This document shows positions 1 to 9,924 of a stretch of 64,000 bases of DNA, one piece after another (positions within the stretch are counted from its first letter, which is position 1; each line of letters begins with the position of its first letter). The DNA comes from Nephrocerus scutellatus (taxonomy: Eukaryota; Arthropoda; Insecta; Diptera; Pipunculidae): positions 72,497,536-72,561,535 of the forward strand of contig OX352764.1 of the NCBI GenBank assembly GCA_947095585.1, in the 5' to 3' direction. The notes beneath the pieces were generated by a model that saw nothing but the letters and a program-made list of their open reading frames with translations, was not told the origin of the DNA and ran no database searches. A program made the translations under genes and the position numbers.

Positions 1-504
1 ATGTTTACCACAAAGTTCTCTTCATCTTTATTCATGGAACTTTTAAACACTTGCGTTCGGAATTCTTCGTCTAAATATACATAGAATTAATTAAGAAATT
101 ATTGGATTAATATTTATTTTTGATATTTCTACTTACTTTGTTCCAAATTGAATTTGGTGTTGGAAGAACACTGAATTACCAGAGATATCCCTTCACTATA
201 CGTTAGCTCTATTCTATGCATAATTTCAAAAGCTCAAAAGCTAGTGCAGAATATTCAGAACTAGAGTACACTAGTTCAGCTCAATGAACCCTAATCAGTA
301 TAAGTCAGTGCAGAAATTTTCTCAATGAACAAAAAAAAGCTACTCTTTTCTGCCCGGTCCAGTCCAGTGCAGCTGGTTGAACACAACTATGTCACATGTC
401 CACATCAAAACAGTAATCCAATATATTATTTGTTGACAACAAGCAATGGAGCGTCAAACATCACCTATCTACAACATAAAGGTCAAAGCACAATGGCATA
501 TGAC
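1..504. other. Left flank, no recognised gene
   Basis: AT-rich sequence with no recognisable gene. On the minus strand bases 1-70 are open in one frame and preceded by an AG acceptor-like site, so they could be the edge of an exon running out of the window, but there is too little to call. The short plus-strand open frame at 325-540 has no family features and runs into the first array unit. Confidence 0.4.
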
Positions 505-579
505 GCGATTAACAAAAATTATGGCAAATTCATATTATGACATAACTTTTGCCCCACCTTGTACAAACATAAAAACGGC

Positions 580-1308
580 TTAATCGGAGTCAACCTCATC
601 CAAATCACCAACATCCATGTGATCCATGCGATTTGTTGCAGCTAAAAGAAAACTTCTGGCAATTATTTCCATGTGGCCAGCAGAAATATACGCTTCGGCA
701 GCGATGGATTCATTGAAGCCTAGTGCAGGTAACTAAAAACGAAAAAAAAAGCAAAGCCATTAGAAGTAATTTTATCTATAACCGATTATAAAAATAATCA
801 GTTTTTACCCGAGCAATAGCCAATTCATCGCTTACGGAAGAATTTAATGGCGCTGCTGCATCATCTGGTCCGGCATCCATGGCAACCACATTTAGGCCGG
901 CATCGCCAGCTGCTTCGCGTTGTATTTGGGAAAACTCAGTATCACGTAATTCCAGATCAATCAACTCTTCCCTATAAGTACGCATTTGGTCATCTTCCTC
1001 ATCTCCTGAAGAAAACATTGGTACTGAAGCATCACCACCAGCTTCACCATCAATGAGCTTGTGCTGGTTGCTGGTCAGGCTGCTCTTGATTTCCTTCTGG
1101 CTCTTCTGCTGCCTGTTGCTGGTCTGGTTGAACTGGCATATCAATTGCGGCCTGTTGTTCTGGTGGTTGAGCTGGCATATCGACTGCAGCCATTTCCCTA
1201 GGGGACTGCTGCTCGGCACCAGCACCATCTTCGTCCGATGGTGATGACAATGATGATGATGATGAAATTTGTAAAATCCGTTTGAAGTCCGTTTATCACT
1301 GCAAAAAC
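580..1308 (-). pseudogene. Array unit 1, frameshifted
   Basis: Terminal exon 580-732 (stop at 580-582) and main exon 809-1308, separated by a short intron with GTAAAAAC donor and TTTTTAG acceptor on the minus strand. The main exon starts normally (MSSPSDEDGAGAEQQ...) but near 1050 a two-base loss turns the usual PAQAHFDAEAGG stretch into PAQAH-stop. The same small deletion recurs in units near 26125, 28108 and 30178, so it is an inherited variant, not a private error. No functional product is expected from this copy. Confidence 0.7.
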
Positions 1309-1484
1309 CTAGGAATAAAATCACTAGAATATAGGAAATCTTTATACATAAAATAAAATGTGTGTCTGCTTGTTATTTATGGAAACTCACATTTGCCAAC
1401 CGACTAACAAAAATTAACAAAAATTATGGCACATTCATATTATGACATTACTTTTGCCCCACCTTGTACAAACATAAAAACGGC

Positions 1485-2123
1485 TTAATCGGAGTCAAAC
1501 TCATCCACATCACCAACATCCATGTGATCCATGCGATTTGTTGCAGCTAAAAGATAACGGGCAATTATTTCCATGGGGCTAGCATAAATATATGCTTCGG
1601 CGGCGACGCATTGATTGAAGAAAAATTTAATGGCGCTGCTGCACCATCTGGTCCTGCACCCATGGCAACCAAATTCAGGCCGGCATCGCCAGCTGCTTCG
1701 CGTTGTCTTTGGTAAAACTCATTATCACGTCATTCCAGATCAATCAACCCTTCCCTATAAGTACGCATTTGGTCATCTTCTGAAGAAAAAATTGGTACTG
1801 AAGCATCACCACCAGCTTCAGCATCAAAGGGAGCTTGTGCTGGTTGCTGGTCAGGCTGCTCTTGATTACTTTCTGGCTCTTCTGCTGCCTGTTGCTGGTC
1901 TGGTTGAACTGGCATATCGATTGCGACCTGTTAATCTGGTGGTTGAGCTGGCATATCGATTGCGGCCTGTTGTTCTGGTGGTTGAGCTGGCATGTCGACT
2001 GCAGCCATTTCCCTCGGGGACTGCTGCTCGGCACCAGCACTATCTTCGTCCGATGGTGATGACAATAATGATTATGATGACATTTGTAAAATCCGTTTGA
2101 AGTCCGTTTATCACTCAAAAAAC
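1485..2123 (-). pseudogene. Array unit 2, intron-deleted fusion
   Basis: The terminal exon (stop 1485-1487) runs up to about 1619 and is then joined directly to the inside of the main exon (AAAAATTTAATGGC on the plus strand). The acceptor, intron and donor found in other units are missing, so about 0.2 kb was deleted. The main exon also carries an extra Gln/Pro-rich repeat (about 1919-1990) compared with other units. Broken copy. Confidence 0.7.
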
Positions 2124-2246
2124 CTAGGAATAAAACCAAATCAAAAATCTTTATAAATAAAATAAAATGTGTGTCTTCTTGTTATTTATGGAAACTCACA
2201 TTTGCCAACGACTAACAAAAATTAACAAAAATTATGACATTACTTT

Positions 2247-2399
2247 TGTGAAAGTTCTTCAGCCGACAGACGAAATAAAAAAGACAACCTTCTTCGCGTG
2301 TGGTCAACAAGAGAGAGAGAGGTATTTATTTTAACATAGCTCACATAAGACATATGTTGACAAGTACATGTGCAGGGTGTTACATTTAACATTTCAACA
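2247..2399 (-). repeat. Copia 3' LTR
   Basis: About 153 bp. In element orientation it starts TGTTGAAA and ends TTTCACA, giving the short inverted ends expected of an LTR. It matches the other LTR except that it carries about 27 extra bases in the part corresponding to roughly 2275-2312 plus a few substitutions, so the two LTRs are no longer identical. Confidence 0.9.
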
Positions 2400-2599
2400 C
2401 TTCCACTCTTGTCTACGTGTTTGTAAATAAAAGGAATATATGTACAATGCTACCATTTTTAGATCTTTTTACAAAATAATTTCATAATATAGGAAATTTC
2501 ATAATTCAAATTCATATTTCATATTTTGTTTTTATTTAAGGGTTCAAAAAAAATCAATATATATATATATATATAAAATGATGATGTGGCCACCATACG

Positions 2600-2969
2600 A
2601 CTTTCTTTTACTGACGAGCCGGGAATCTTTAGTAAATGTATAATTTTTTTTTTTTTTTTTTTTAATTTTTTTTGCATTTTTTCATAGTAGTTTACTACTA
2701 CGACTACCACTTCCGTTTGGCCGATTTCCGCCAAAATCAACTGGGCCCTCCCAATTTATGTAAAAAGCTTAAATATGAAATTTCGTCTCAATCAATTCAG
2801 CCGTCTGGGCTGTAGAGTGGACACAGAGCCACAGACACACAGACAGACAGAGATTTTTTTTTTGCTTTTTCTGACTCAGGAGATACGGTAATGGGTAAAT
2901 CTGCAAAAATCCCGAGTTCGAAAATTTTCATGATTACTATACTTACTTTTACTACTAGTAAAAGAAAGT
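2600..2969. mobile_element. Putative MITE in Copia 3' UTR
   Basis: Lies between the end of the Copia pol relic and the Copia 3' LTR. ACTTTCTTTTACT at 2600-2612 recurs inverted at 2957-2969. The interior carries a poly-T run and an ACAGACAG-type tract (about 2830-2855) of a kind often found in short non-autonomous elements. No open frame. The repeated ends are only 13 bp and flanking duplications were not resolved. Confidence 0.35.
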
Positions 2970-3039
2970 AAAAAGTGTTCCACAAAGGAGTGTGATTCAA
3001 TACATGATTTTACGCAAAAAATTTAGAGTAATGCAAATT

Positions 3040-4115
3040 CAATTTGTTTTTGCTAAAGATTTTGTAAGGATGTTGGCTATCTGTTCTCCAGTTGATACAT
3101 ATTCTAATTTAAAGAAATTATTTTCGTAATTTTCCCGTAGAAAACATATAGAAAACATCAATGCGCTTGGTACGTCTATGAAATCATGGGTTTTTTATTA
3201 ACCTTATAGCGCTTTGATTATCGAGAAACAAGGTAGATTGTTTGTTCTTGTAAAATCTTGAAAAAGATTCTGCAACCAAATGAGCTCCTTTGCAGCCTCA
3301 CAAGCTGCAATATACTCCGCTTCTGTTGTTGACAATGATACATATTTCTGTCGCTGTGATTGCCAAGATACTGGTCCTCCGCATAGCATCACAACAGCAC
3401 CGCTTGTAGACCTTCTTGTATATTCTTCCCCAGCGTAATCAGCATCACTGTAACAACTTAAAAAGGTTTTACTTTTGTCATTATATATTATACCGTCATC
3501 AATCGTGTCGTGATATATTTAAATATCCGCTTCACTGTGATAACATCTGATTCATCTGGATTTTCTAAACGCCTACTAACTAATTGCAAGGGATATATCA
3601 GGCCTGGTGGCAATCGCCAAGTACATGAGGCTCCTTATCGCCTCACGAAATGGGAATTTTCCGCCAGACTGGTTTTACATTTCTGGAAAACTTTTCAGAT
3701 CCTTTCACTTCAACCATGTTGAATTTTTGCAACACTTTTTGTGCATATTCTGCCTGATGAATTAAAATTGCCCCATCTTTCTCTCGTTGTATTTCTAATC
3801 CCAGAAAATAATTAGCAACACCGTCAGTTACCTCAAATTCTGTTTTTAAAAACTTTAGAAAAGGTTCAACATCTTCTTTACTCGGAGATGCTATCAGCCC
3901 ATCATCGATGTAAATTGCCAGTAACAACCGTTTCCCTTTTGTAGAGTTAAAAAAGAAACACGAGTCAGATTTGCTAGTCTTTAAATCGAATCGTTTAAGC
4001 ACTTTAGAAATTTTTTATTCCAGCATCTTGAAGACTGCTTATATCCGTAAAGCCTTTTTTGTAGTTTGCAAACTTTTCCACTGCTATCATTGTATCCCTC
4101 GGGCTGAGTCATATA
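3040..4115 (-). pseudogene. Copia RNase H and 3' reverse transcriptase
   Basis: Minus-strand relic of the C-terminal half of copia Pol. The RT palm motif YIDDG lies at about 3905-3920. RNase H (VSLSTTEAEYIAACEAAKE) is at 3204-3392, and the copia C-terminal signature resembling VSTGEQIANILTKSL is near 3060-3110. The frame is lost several times between these blocks. The stretch ends at the mariner insertion point, and its continuation is at 5397 onward. Confidence 0.85.
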
Positions 4116-5392
4116 ATGGGTGTTTTTTTAGGAGGTTTGTTTTTCCGATAGATGTCGTTTTATTTTATGACAGTTGTTTTGACAGCTCAAAGTGGCATTT
4201 CTACTCAGTATTGTTTGGCAAATCATTATGAATAGGTTAACTCCAGAACAACGTTTTCAAATCGTGGAAATTTATTTTCAAAATCAGTGTTCAATTAAAA
4301 ATGTTTATAGAGCACTTCGTGAATTTTATGGTGCACATAATCGTCCGTCAGAGACCACCATAAAGAACGTAATTACCAAATTTCGGTCTACATTCACTCT
4401 TTTGGATGCCAAGCCACCGACAAGAATGAGAAGAGTTCGTACAGAAGAAAATATTGCTGTCGTTGAGGCCAGTGTCGAAGAAAACGACAATTTATCGATT
4501 CGTCGTCGTGCTCAGCAAATTGGACTTTGTCCATCGACTTTATGGAAAATTTTACGTAAAGATTTGGGTTTGGTGCCATACAAAATTCAATTGGTGCAAG
4601 AATTAAAGCCACACGACCATCGTTTGCGCCGTGAATTCAGTGATTGGTCGTTAAATCAATTGAACGAAGATCCATTTTTTTACCGTAAAATTCTCTTCAG
4701 TGATGAGGCGCATTTTTTGTTAAATGGATACGTCAACAAACAAAATTGTCGCATTTGGAGCAAAGATAATCCACACGCCGTTCAAGAATTACCAATGCAT
4801 CCTGATAAATGTACTGTTTGGTGCGGTCTATGGGCTGGTGGGATCATCGGTCCATATTTCTTTAAAAATGAGGAAGGACGACGCGTTACCGTGAATGGAA
4901 ATCGATACAGAACCATGTTAAATGAGTTTTTGTTGTCAAATCTTGAAGATATGGATATGGATGAAATGTGGTTTCAACAAGATGGTGCCACTTGCCATAC
5001 AGCACGTGAAACAATCGACTTATTGAAAGAAACTTTCAACGACAACATTATTTCGAGAAATGGTCCGGTGAATTGGCCTCCGCGTTCGTGCGATTTGACG
5101 CCACTCGATTACTTTTTGTGGGGATACGTGAAGTCATTGGTTTATGTGGATAAACCTCAATCGATTGACGCTTTGGAAACCAATATTCAACGTGTCATTG
5201 CTGACATACGCCCTCAAATGCTTGAAAAAGTGCTGGAAAATTGGACCTCCAGAATGACATTTGTGAAAAATAGTCGTGGTAGCCATATGCCAGAAATTGT
5301 GTTTAAATGTTAAATGCCATTTTGGTCATTTCATAATTTTATATGTGTTTTATTCAAAAAAAAAATCGGCAACCTCTTAAAAAAACACCCGT
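4116..5392 (+). mobile_element. Mariner-superfamily DD41D (rosa-like) element, copy 1
   Basis: A 1277-bp DNA transposon. Its ends are imperfect inverted repeats (ATGGGTGTTTTTTTAGGAGG at the left; CGGGTGTTTTTTTAAGAGG read from the right). It is bracketed by TATA on both sides (4112-4115 and 5393-5396), consistent with TA-targeted insertion. It interrupts the Copia RT gene, whose reading frame resumes on the other side if one TATA is removed. It carries one intact transposase gene. A second near-identical copy lies at 57442-58740. Confidence 0.93.
4228..5313 (+). CDS. DD41D mariner transposase, intact
   Basis: 361 residues from the first ATG at 4228 (MNRLTPEQRFQ...); an upstream in-frame GTG at 4192 is less likely to be used. 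The N-terminal third is a paired helix-turn-helix DNA-binding region (RFQIVEIYFQNQ, then CPSTLWKILRKDLGL). The catalytic region shows FSDEAHF, QQDGATCHTA and LTPLDYFLWG; the last two aspartates are separated by 41 residues, which places it in the DD41D (rosa-type) group, not classical DD34D mariner. It excises and inserts the element at TA sites in the nucleus. No frame damage is visible and the protein is identical to that of the copy at 57543-58628, which suggests recent mobility. Confidence 0.93.
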   Translation: MNRLTPEQRFQIVEIYFQNQCSIKNVYRALREFYGAHNRPSETTIKNVITKFRSTFTLLDAKPPTRMRRVRTEENIAVVEASVEENDNLSIRRRAQQIGLCPSTLWKILRKDLGLVPYKIQLVQELKPHDHRLRREFSDWSLNQLNEDPFFYRKILFSDEAHFLLNGYVNKQNCRIWSKDNPHAVQELPMHPDKCTVWCGLWAGGIIGPYFFKNEEGRRVTVNGNRYRTMLNEFLLSNLEDMDMDEMWFQQDGATCHTARETIDLLKETFNDNIISRNGPVNWPPRSCDLTPLDYFLWGYVKSLVYVDKPQSIDALETNIQRVIADIRPQMLEKVLENWTSRMTFVKNSRGSHMPEIVFKC

Positions 5393-5960
5393 TATATGTC
5401 TTCTGTTAGATCCCCATTTAAGAATGCAGTTTTTATGTCGAACTGGAAAAGCCGACGGTTTTCTGTTGCAGCCATAGCTAAAATTGTCCGTATGGAAGAA
5501 AACTTCACAACTGGGCTGAACGTTTCTATTTTCTAAATAATCTAGTCCATATGCCTGACTAAAGCCCTTGACTACTAGTCGTGCCTTAAATCTTGTTCAC
5601 TTCACATTTATTCTGAATTACTTTTCTTTTTTTCGGAAGGTTAACCAGCTTCCATGTATTATTTTTGAGTAAACTTGCTACCTCTTCGTATATCGCAATT
5701 TTCCATTTATTCGCCAATGATGACTGCATCATCGGATCGGAACTCGTATCATCTGTTTGACTATCTTCACTGTAGGTTTGTTCGTTAAATATTTCGATTT
5801 CTTCAAGGTTGGAACTTTTTGGCTGAACCTGATCTTCACATGCACAAACTACAGTACTTTTAGAAATAAATTCTTCATTGCACAACACAACATGTGAAAT
5901 AGCAATAGTTTTGCTTTCATATAAGAAAATTCGATGTCCTTTTATGTCGTTTGCATAGCC
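5393..5960 (-). pseudogene. Copia Pol, 5' reverse transcriptase part
   Basis: Continuation of the Copia RT interrupted by mariner. Reading the minus strand, FDIKTAFLNGDLTED lies just beside the insertion (about 5397-5445). The linker between integrase and RT, including WKIAIYEEVASLLKNNTWKLV, is at 5586-5888. Open frames are short and shifted relative to one another. Confidence 0.85.
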
Positions 5961-5990
5961 AACCCAGATGCCCCTTTTTGATTTTTGATG

Positions 5991-6743
5991 TCACTTTTTC
6001 CGTTTTTCATCGGGGATGTGCATATAAACTTCAAATAATTTAAAATCGATGACAGGAACTTTTTTATTGAACCATAATTCATATGGCGTTTTTTGTGCAA
6101 TTTGACATGGGCCAATTCGATTTAAAACGAACACTGCCGTATTTATTGCCGCAGCCCATAACTTAATGTTTAAGTTTCTGCCATATATCATGGATCGAGT
6201 ACGCGTTCACGTACGTTCACGAAACGTACCATTTTGCTGTGGAGTGTAAGGTACTGTCTTTTGGTTACAAATTCTGTGTGCTCTGAACATCGCTTCAACA
6301 TCCCTATTGATGAACTCTGTGCCGTTATCAGTTCGCATTTTTTTAACAGAATTAGCCGTATCAATCAGTACTTGCTCAAGGTATGTTTTAATGCAATTCG
6401 TTACTTCAATCTTTTGCTTTAGAAAGAAAACGTAGCGAAAATTAGAAATGTTATCTTTAAGTAACAAAAAATACCAGGTTCCCCCATAAGATGTTTCATG
6501 CATTGGACCACAGAGATCACCATGTACTAATGCTCCAGGTGTAGTTTCCTTGCTTGAGCTTCTATCGAACAGAAGTCGATGGCTTTTTCCCATAGCACAT
6601 GCATGACAGAAAAAAGAAGTATTGGTACTCACATCTATGTTTCTTATTGATAAAAACTTTTTGACTTGTCTGACATTTTGGTGACAAAGTCGCTCGTGCC
6701 ACAAGTGCAGATCACCTGCTGATGAGTTATTTTTTATAGCCAT
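5991..6743 (-). pseudogene. Copia integrase
   Basis: Encodes the GAG-pre-integrase zinc-binding module (LWHERLCHQNVRQVKKFL followed by CHACAMGKSHRLLF) and the catalytic core, with GDLCGPMHETSYGG, MRTDNGTEF and TPQQNGTFRERT carrying the D, D and E positions. The C-terminal continuation (5991-6191, ending at KVPVIDFKLFEVYMH) is in a different frame, so a frameshift lies near 6200. Integrates copia cDNA in an intact element; here non-functional. Confidence 0.88.
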
Positions 6744-6772
6744 GGCATTATTTGCTTGAGTTTCATTTCCAA

Positions 6773-7140
6773 CTATTGCAACAAAAGCCTGAACATTTTA
6801 TTTTCCTGTTTTCCAACTGCAACAACATTGTCTCCTTGTATCAGCTCACAGCGATTTCTGCTCGATCTCATTTCCAAACCTTTATCTAATGCACAGCTGG
6901 CTGAAAATAAATTTAGTTTAATATCGGGAACAAATAGCACATTGGACAAATGTTTGTTGTTCCAATTATAATTGTTATAGGCTTCGATGTTTAGGTCACC
7001 TGATCCATATGCAAAAATTACGAACACGAATATTTACCGGCTTATCAAATTGTCTTAAATTGATAAACCACCCTTTATGAAATGTCATGTGGTCGCTAGC
7101 TCCAGAGTCAAGATACCAGCTGTATCTTTCTGACATTTCA
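6773..7140 (-). pseudogene. Copia protease region
   Basis: Minus-strand aspartic protease relic. The active-site motif DSGAS followed by DHMTFHKGW is readable at about 7060-7115. The remainder (VLFVPDIKLNLFSASCALDKG) lies at 6773-7027 in a separate frame. This domain matures the Gag-Pol polyprotein in active copia elements. Confidence 0.82.
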
Positions 7141-7195
7141 GTAAAAATAGCTTGACTTACGAATGCTTCACCTGTGTTTCCATTGTTATTGAAAG

Positions 7196-7951
7196 TTACT
7201 TCTCTTTTTGTCTTCTAGGGCATTCAGACTTCCAATGACCATATTTGCTGCATATAAAACATTTTCCTTTTTTGTTCTTACTGTTGAAAGTATTGGGAAT
7301 TCGTGAGTAATTTCCTTTTCTTGCAACAAGAGCTTCATTTTCGTTATGGCTTAGGTGGTTTTGTGAATTTTTTCTAGACTCCTCCATTAACAACCTTGCA
7401 GTCAAGTTTTTGAGGTTTTGTTCACTTGCTGCAGTGGACTTCTATGCACTGTAAAAATGGTCGTAGGAGGATGGCAGTGTCATTACAATACATTACATTA
7501 CATTACATTACATTACAACAGACAAGATCCTTTAGCTGCTGCACAATTTTCTGCAACTTTGATATATGTATGGATATGTTTTCTTCCTCACTTTTTGCAA
7601 AGCTATAGAACCTCTGCTGAAGCAAATGAACAGTTGTCTTGGATTTTTGCTCATACACATTTTCAAGTTTAGTCCACATATCACATGCATTTTCGCAGCT
7701 CATAATAACATCGGTTCTTGTCCCAATGAAGTTACAATGTATTTTTGTTTAGCCCATACCTTTTGTAATGCGACATCTGTTGCTTGAGTCTTTTCTTGTA
7801 TTTCTGGCATTTTCCTTGTTCCATCTAATACTTCCCAAAGAGCGTTGGCTTTGAGCAATACTTTCATTTGGAATTTCCAAACCAACCATTGATCACTTTC
7901 CTCTAGTTTTTCAATTCGCTGCATGTCGGCGTCTATTTTGAAGTCAATCAA
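7196..7951 (-). pseudogene. Copia gag, broken
   Basis: The 5' part (7700-7951) begins IDFKIDADMQRIEKLEESDQW, matching the UBN2-type copia gag start. It continues at 7503-7703 in another frame (NVYEQKSKTTVHLLQQRFYS). After an interruption comes the CCHC zinc knuckle CFICSKYGHWKSECPRR at 7196-7405. The interruption coincides with a CATTA microsatellite and about 60 bp of foreign-looking sequence (7430-7516). Gag would form the virus-like particle. Confidence 0.85.
7480..7516. repeat. CATTA microsatellite in Copia gag
   Basis: About seven near-perfect CATTA copies (cattacaatacattacatta...). They sit exactly where the Copia gag frame is lost, so they are probably the tail of a small inserted fragment. 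Confidence 0.85.
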
Positions 7952-8079
7952 AAAAAATCAAAATCCGTGTTGATATTATTAATCCGTGTATGGTCTGTGA
8001 CAAAATAATAATATTTAATTATTTCAAAAATAATTTTACACTTTGATAAGGTTCTTAGTTTCATTTAAACAAATACGTT

Positions 8080-8093
8080 CTGGGCCCATAACC
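8080..8093 (-). promoter_or_regulatory. Copia primer-binding site (initiator tRNA-Met, internal)
   Basis: The plus strand reads CTGGGCCCATAACC, abutting the 5' LTR. It is identical to the anticodon stem-loop segment of insect initiator tRNA-Met rather than to a tRNA 3' end. Drosophila copia is known to prime from an internal cleavage product of this tRNA, so this is the expected minus-strand DNA primer site. Confidence 0.88.
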
Positions 8094-8219
8094 TGTGAAA
8101 ATTCCTCAGCCGACAGACGAACGAAAACAGGAGAGAGAGAGGTATTTATTTTAACATAGCTGACATAAGACATATGTTGACAAGTACATGTGCAGGGTGT
8201 TACATTTTACATTTCAACA
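8094..8219 (-). repeat. Copia 5' LTR
   Basis: 126 bp, in element orientation TGTTGAAA...TTTCACA. It matches 2247-2399 outside an internal indel of 27 bases. It is directly followed (in element direction) by the tRNA-Met primer site and flanked outside by the target duplication ACTTT. Confidence 0.9.
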
Positions 8220-8254
8220 ACTTTTGCCCCACCTTGTACAAACATAAAAACGGC

Positions 8255-8931
8255 TTAATCGGAGTCAACCTCATCTACATCACCAACATCCATGTGATCC
8301 ATGCGATTTGTTGCAGCTAAAAGAAAACGGGCAATTATTTCCATGTGGCAAGCAGAAATATACGCTTCGGCGGCGACGGATTGATTGAAGCCTAGTGCAT
8401 TTAACTAAAAACGAAAAAAAGCAATGACATTAGAAGTAATTTTATCCATAACCGGTTGTAAAAATCAACAGTTTTTACCCGAGCTATAGCCAATTCATCG
8501 TTTACGGAAAAATTTAATGGCGCTGCTGCACCATCTGGTCCTGCACCCATGGCAACCACATTCAGGCCGGCATCGCCAGCTACTTCGCGTTGTCTTTGGG
8601 AAAATTCAGTAACACGTAATTCCAGATCAATCAACCCTTCCCTATAAGTACGCATTTGGTCATCTTCTGAAGGAAAAATTGGTACTGAAGCATCACCACC
8701 AGCTTCAGCATCAAAGTGATCTTGTGCTGGTTGCTGGTCAGGCTGCTCTTGATTTCCTTCTGGCTCTTCTGTTGCATGTTGCTGGTCTGGTTGAACTGTC
8801 ATATCGATGGCGGCCTGTTGTTCTGGTGGTTGAGCTGGCATATCGACTGCAGCCATTTCCCTCGGGGACTGCTGCTCGGCACCAGCACCATCTTCGTCCG
8901 ATGATGATGATGATGATGATGATGATAACAT
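8255..8931 (-). CDS. Array gene, intact copy 1 (unrecognised acidic S/Q/P-rich protein)
   Basis: Predicted spliced gene: coding exons 8479-8931 and 8255-8404, joined in frame across an intron with GTAAAAAC donor and TTTTTAG acceptor. A non-coding 5' exon probably ends at the GTGAGT donor near 9055. About 200 residues: a serine run followed by DEDGAGAEQQ, a Pro/Gln-rich middle (AQPPEQQAA, QPDQQPAQ), an acidic EDDQMRTYREGLIDLELR segment likely to be helical, then a conserved terminal exon (LGFNQSVAAEAY..., RSFLLAATNRMD, VDSD-stop). No signal peptide or membrane segment is evident. I do not recognise the family. The ATG chosen is the first in frame after the exon 2 acceptor. Function unknown; possibly nuclear by composition, which is inference only. 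Confidence 0.6.
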
Positions 8932-9152
8932 TTGTAAAATCCGTTTGAAGTCCGTTATCACTCCAAAAACCTTGGAATAAAACCAAAATCAATAGAATAT
9001 AGGAAATCTTTATAAATAAAATAAAATGTGTGTCTGCTTGTTATTGATGGAAACTCACATTTGCCAACCGACTAACAAAAGTTAACACAAATTATGGCAC
9101 ATTTATATCATGACATTACTTTTGCCCCATCTTGTACAAACATAAAAACGGC

Positions 9153-9887
9153 TTAATCGGAGTCAACCTCATCCAAATCACCAACATTCATGTGATCCAT
9201 GCGATTTGTTGCAGCTAAAAGAAAACTTCGGGCAATTATTTCCATGCGGCTTGCAGAAATATACGCTTCGGCGGCGACGGATTGATTGAAGCCTAGTGCA
9301 GTTAACTAAAAACGAAAAAAAAAAACAGACATTAGAAGTAGTTTTATCTATAACCGGTTATAAAAATACACAGTTTTTACCTGAGCTACAGCCAATTCAT
9401 CGTTACGGAAAATTTTAATGGCGCTGTTGCACCATCTGGTCCTGCACCCATGGCAACCACATTCAGGCCGGCATCGCCAGCTGCTTTGCGTTGTCTTTGG
9501 GAAAACTCAGTATCACGTAATTCCAGATCAATCAACCCTTCCCTATAAGTACGCATCCGGTCATCTTCCTCATCTTCTAAAGAAAAAATTGGTACTGAAG
9601 CATCACCACCAGCTTCAGCATCAAAGGGAGCTTGTGCTGGTTGCTGGTCAGGCTGCTCTTGATTTCCTTCTGGCTCTTCTGCTGCCTGTTGCTGGTCTGG
9701 TTGAACTGGCATATCGATTGCGGGATGTTGTTCTGGTGGTTGAGCTGGCGTATCGACTGCAGCCATTTCCCTCGGGGACTGCTGCTCGGCACCAGCACCA
9801 TCTTCGTCCGATGATGATGATGACAATGATGATAATGATGATGACATTTGTAAAATCCGTTTGAAGTCCGTTTATCACTGCAAAAAC
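9153..9887 (-). pseudogene. Array unit 4, late frameshift
   Basis: Terminal exon 9153-9305 and main exon 9381-9887. The main exon opens with a long Ser run (MSSSLSSLSSSSSDEDG) and is open for 153 codons. A single-base loss in the GTTTACGG motif then changes the end to KFSVTMNWL-stop, just before the splice donor. The product would lack the conserved terminal exon. Confidence 0.7.
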
Positions 9888-9924
9888 CTAGGAATAAAAC
9901 CAAAACCAATATAATATAGGAAAT

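Larger units (their letters stand above)
505..2246 (-). repeat. Gene-array block A, units 1-2
   Basis: Two consecutive copies of the 0.88-kb tandem unit that dominates the window. Each carries, on the minus strand, a Ser/Gln/Pro-rich exon and a terminal exon ending just before the plus-strand string CGGCTTAATCGGAGTC. The second copy continues without loss on the far side of the Copia element at 2247-8219 once the 5-bp target duplication is removed, so these units and the one at 8225-9100 were contiguous before Copia inserted. Confidence 0.85.
2247..8219 (-). mobile_element. Copia-type LTR retrotransposon, degenerate
   Basis: A complete but decayed Ty1/copia element on the minus strand. It has LTRs at both ends, a tRNA primer site next to the 5' LTR, and the order gag, zinc knuckle, protease, integrase, reverse transcriptase, RNase H, which is the diagnostic copia order. 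It is flanked by a perfect 5-bp duplication (ACTTT at 2242-2246 and 8220-8224); removing one copy restores the array string ATTACTTTTGCCCC, so it inserted into a tandem-array unit. It is itself interrupted by a mariner at 4116-5392 and probably by a MITE at 2600-2969. Several frameshifts make it non-autonomous. Confidence 0.93.

Noticed and set aside
1..70. Edge exon of a host gene on the minus strand
   Set aside because: Open frame and AG acceptor-like site, but only about 23 codons and no family recognition; not enough to call.
847..1250. Plus-strand and alternative-frame open frames across every array unit (e.g. Leu/Trp-rich MCWLLVRLLLISFWLFCC-type)
   Set aside because: They recur only because the coding exon recurs. 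They have no splice logic and are mirror frames of the Gln/Pro-rich minus-strand exon.
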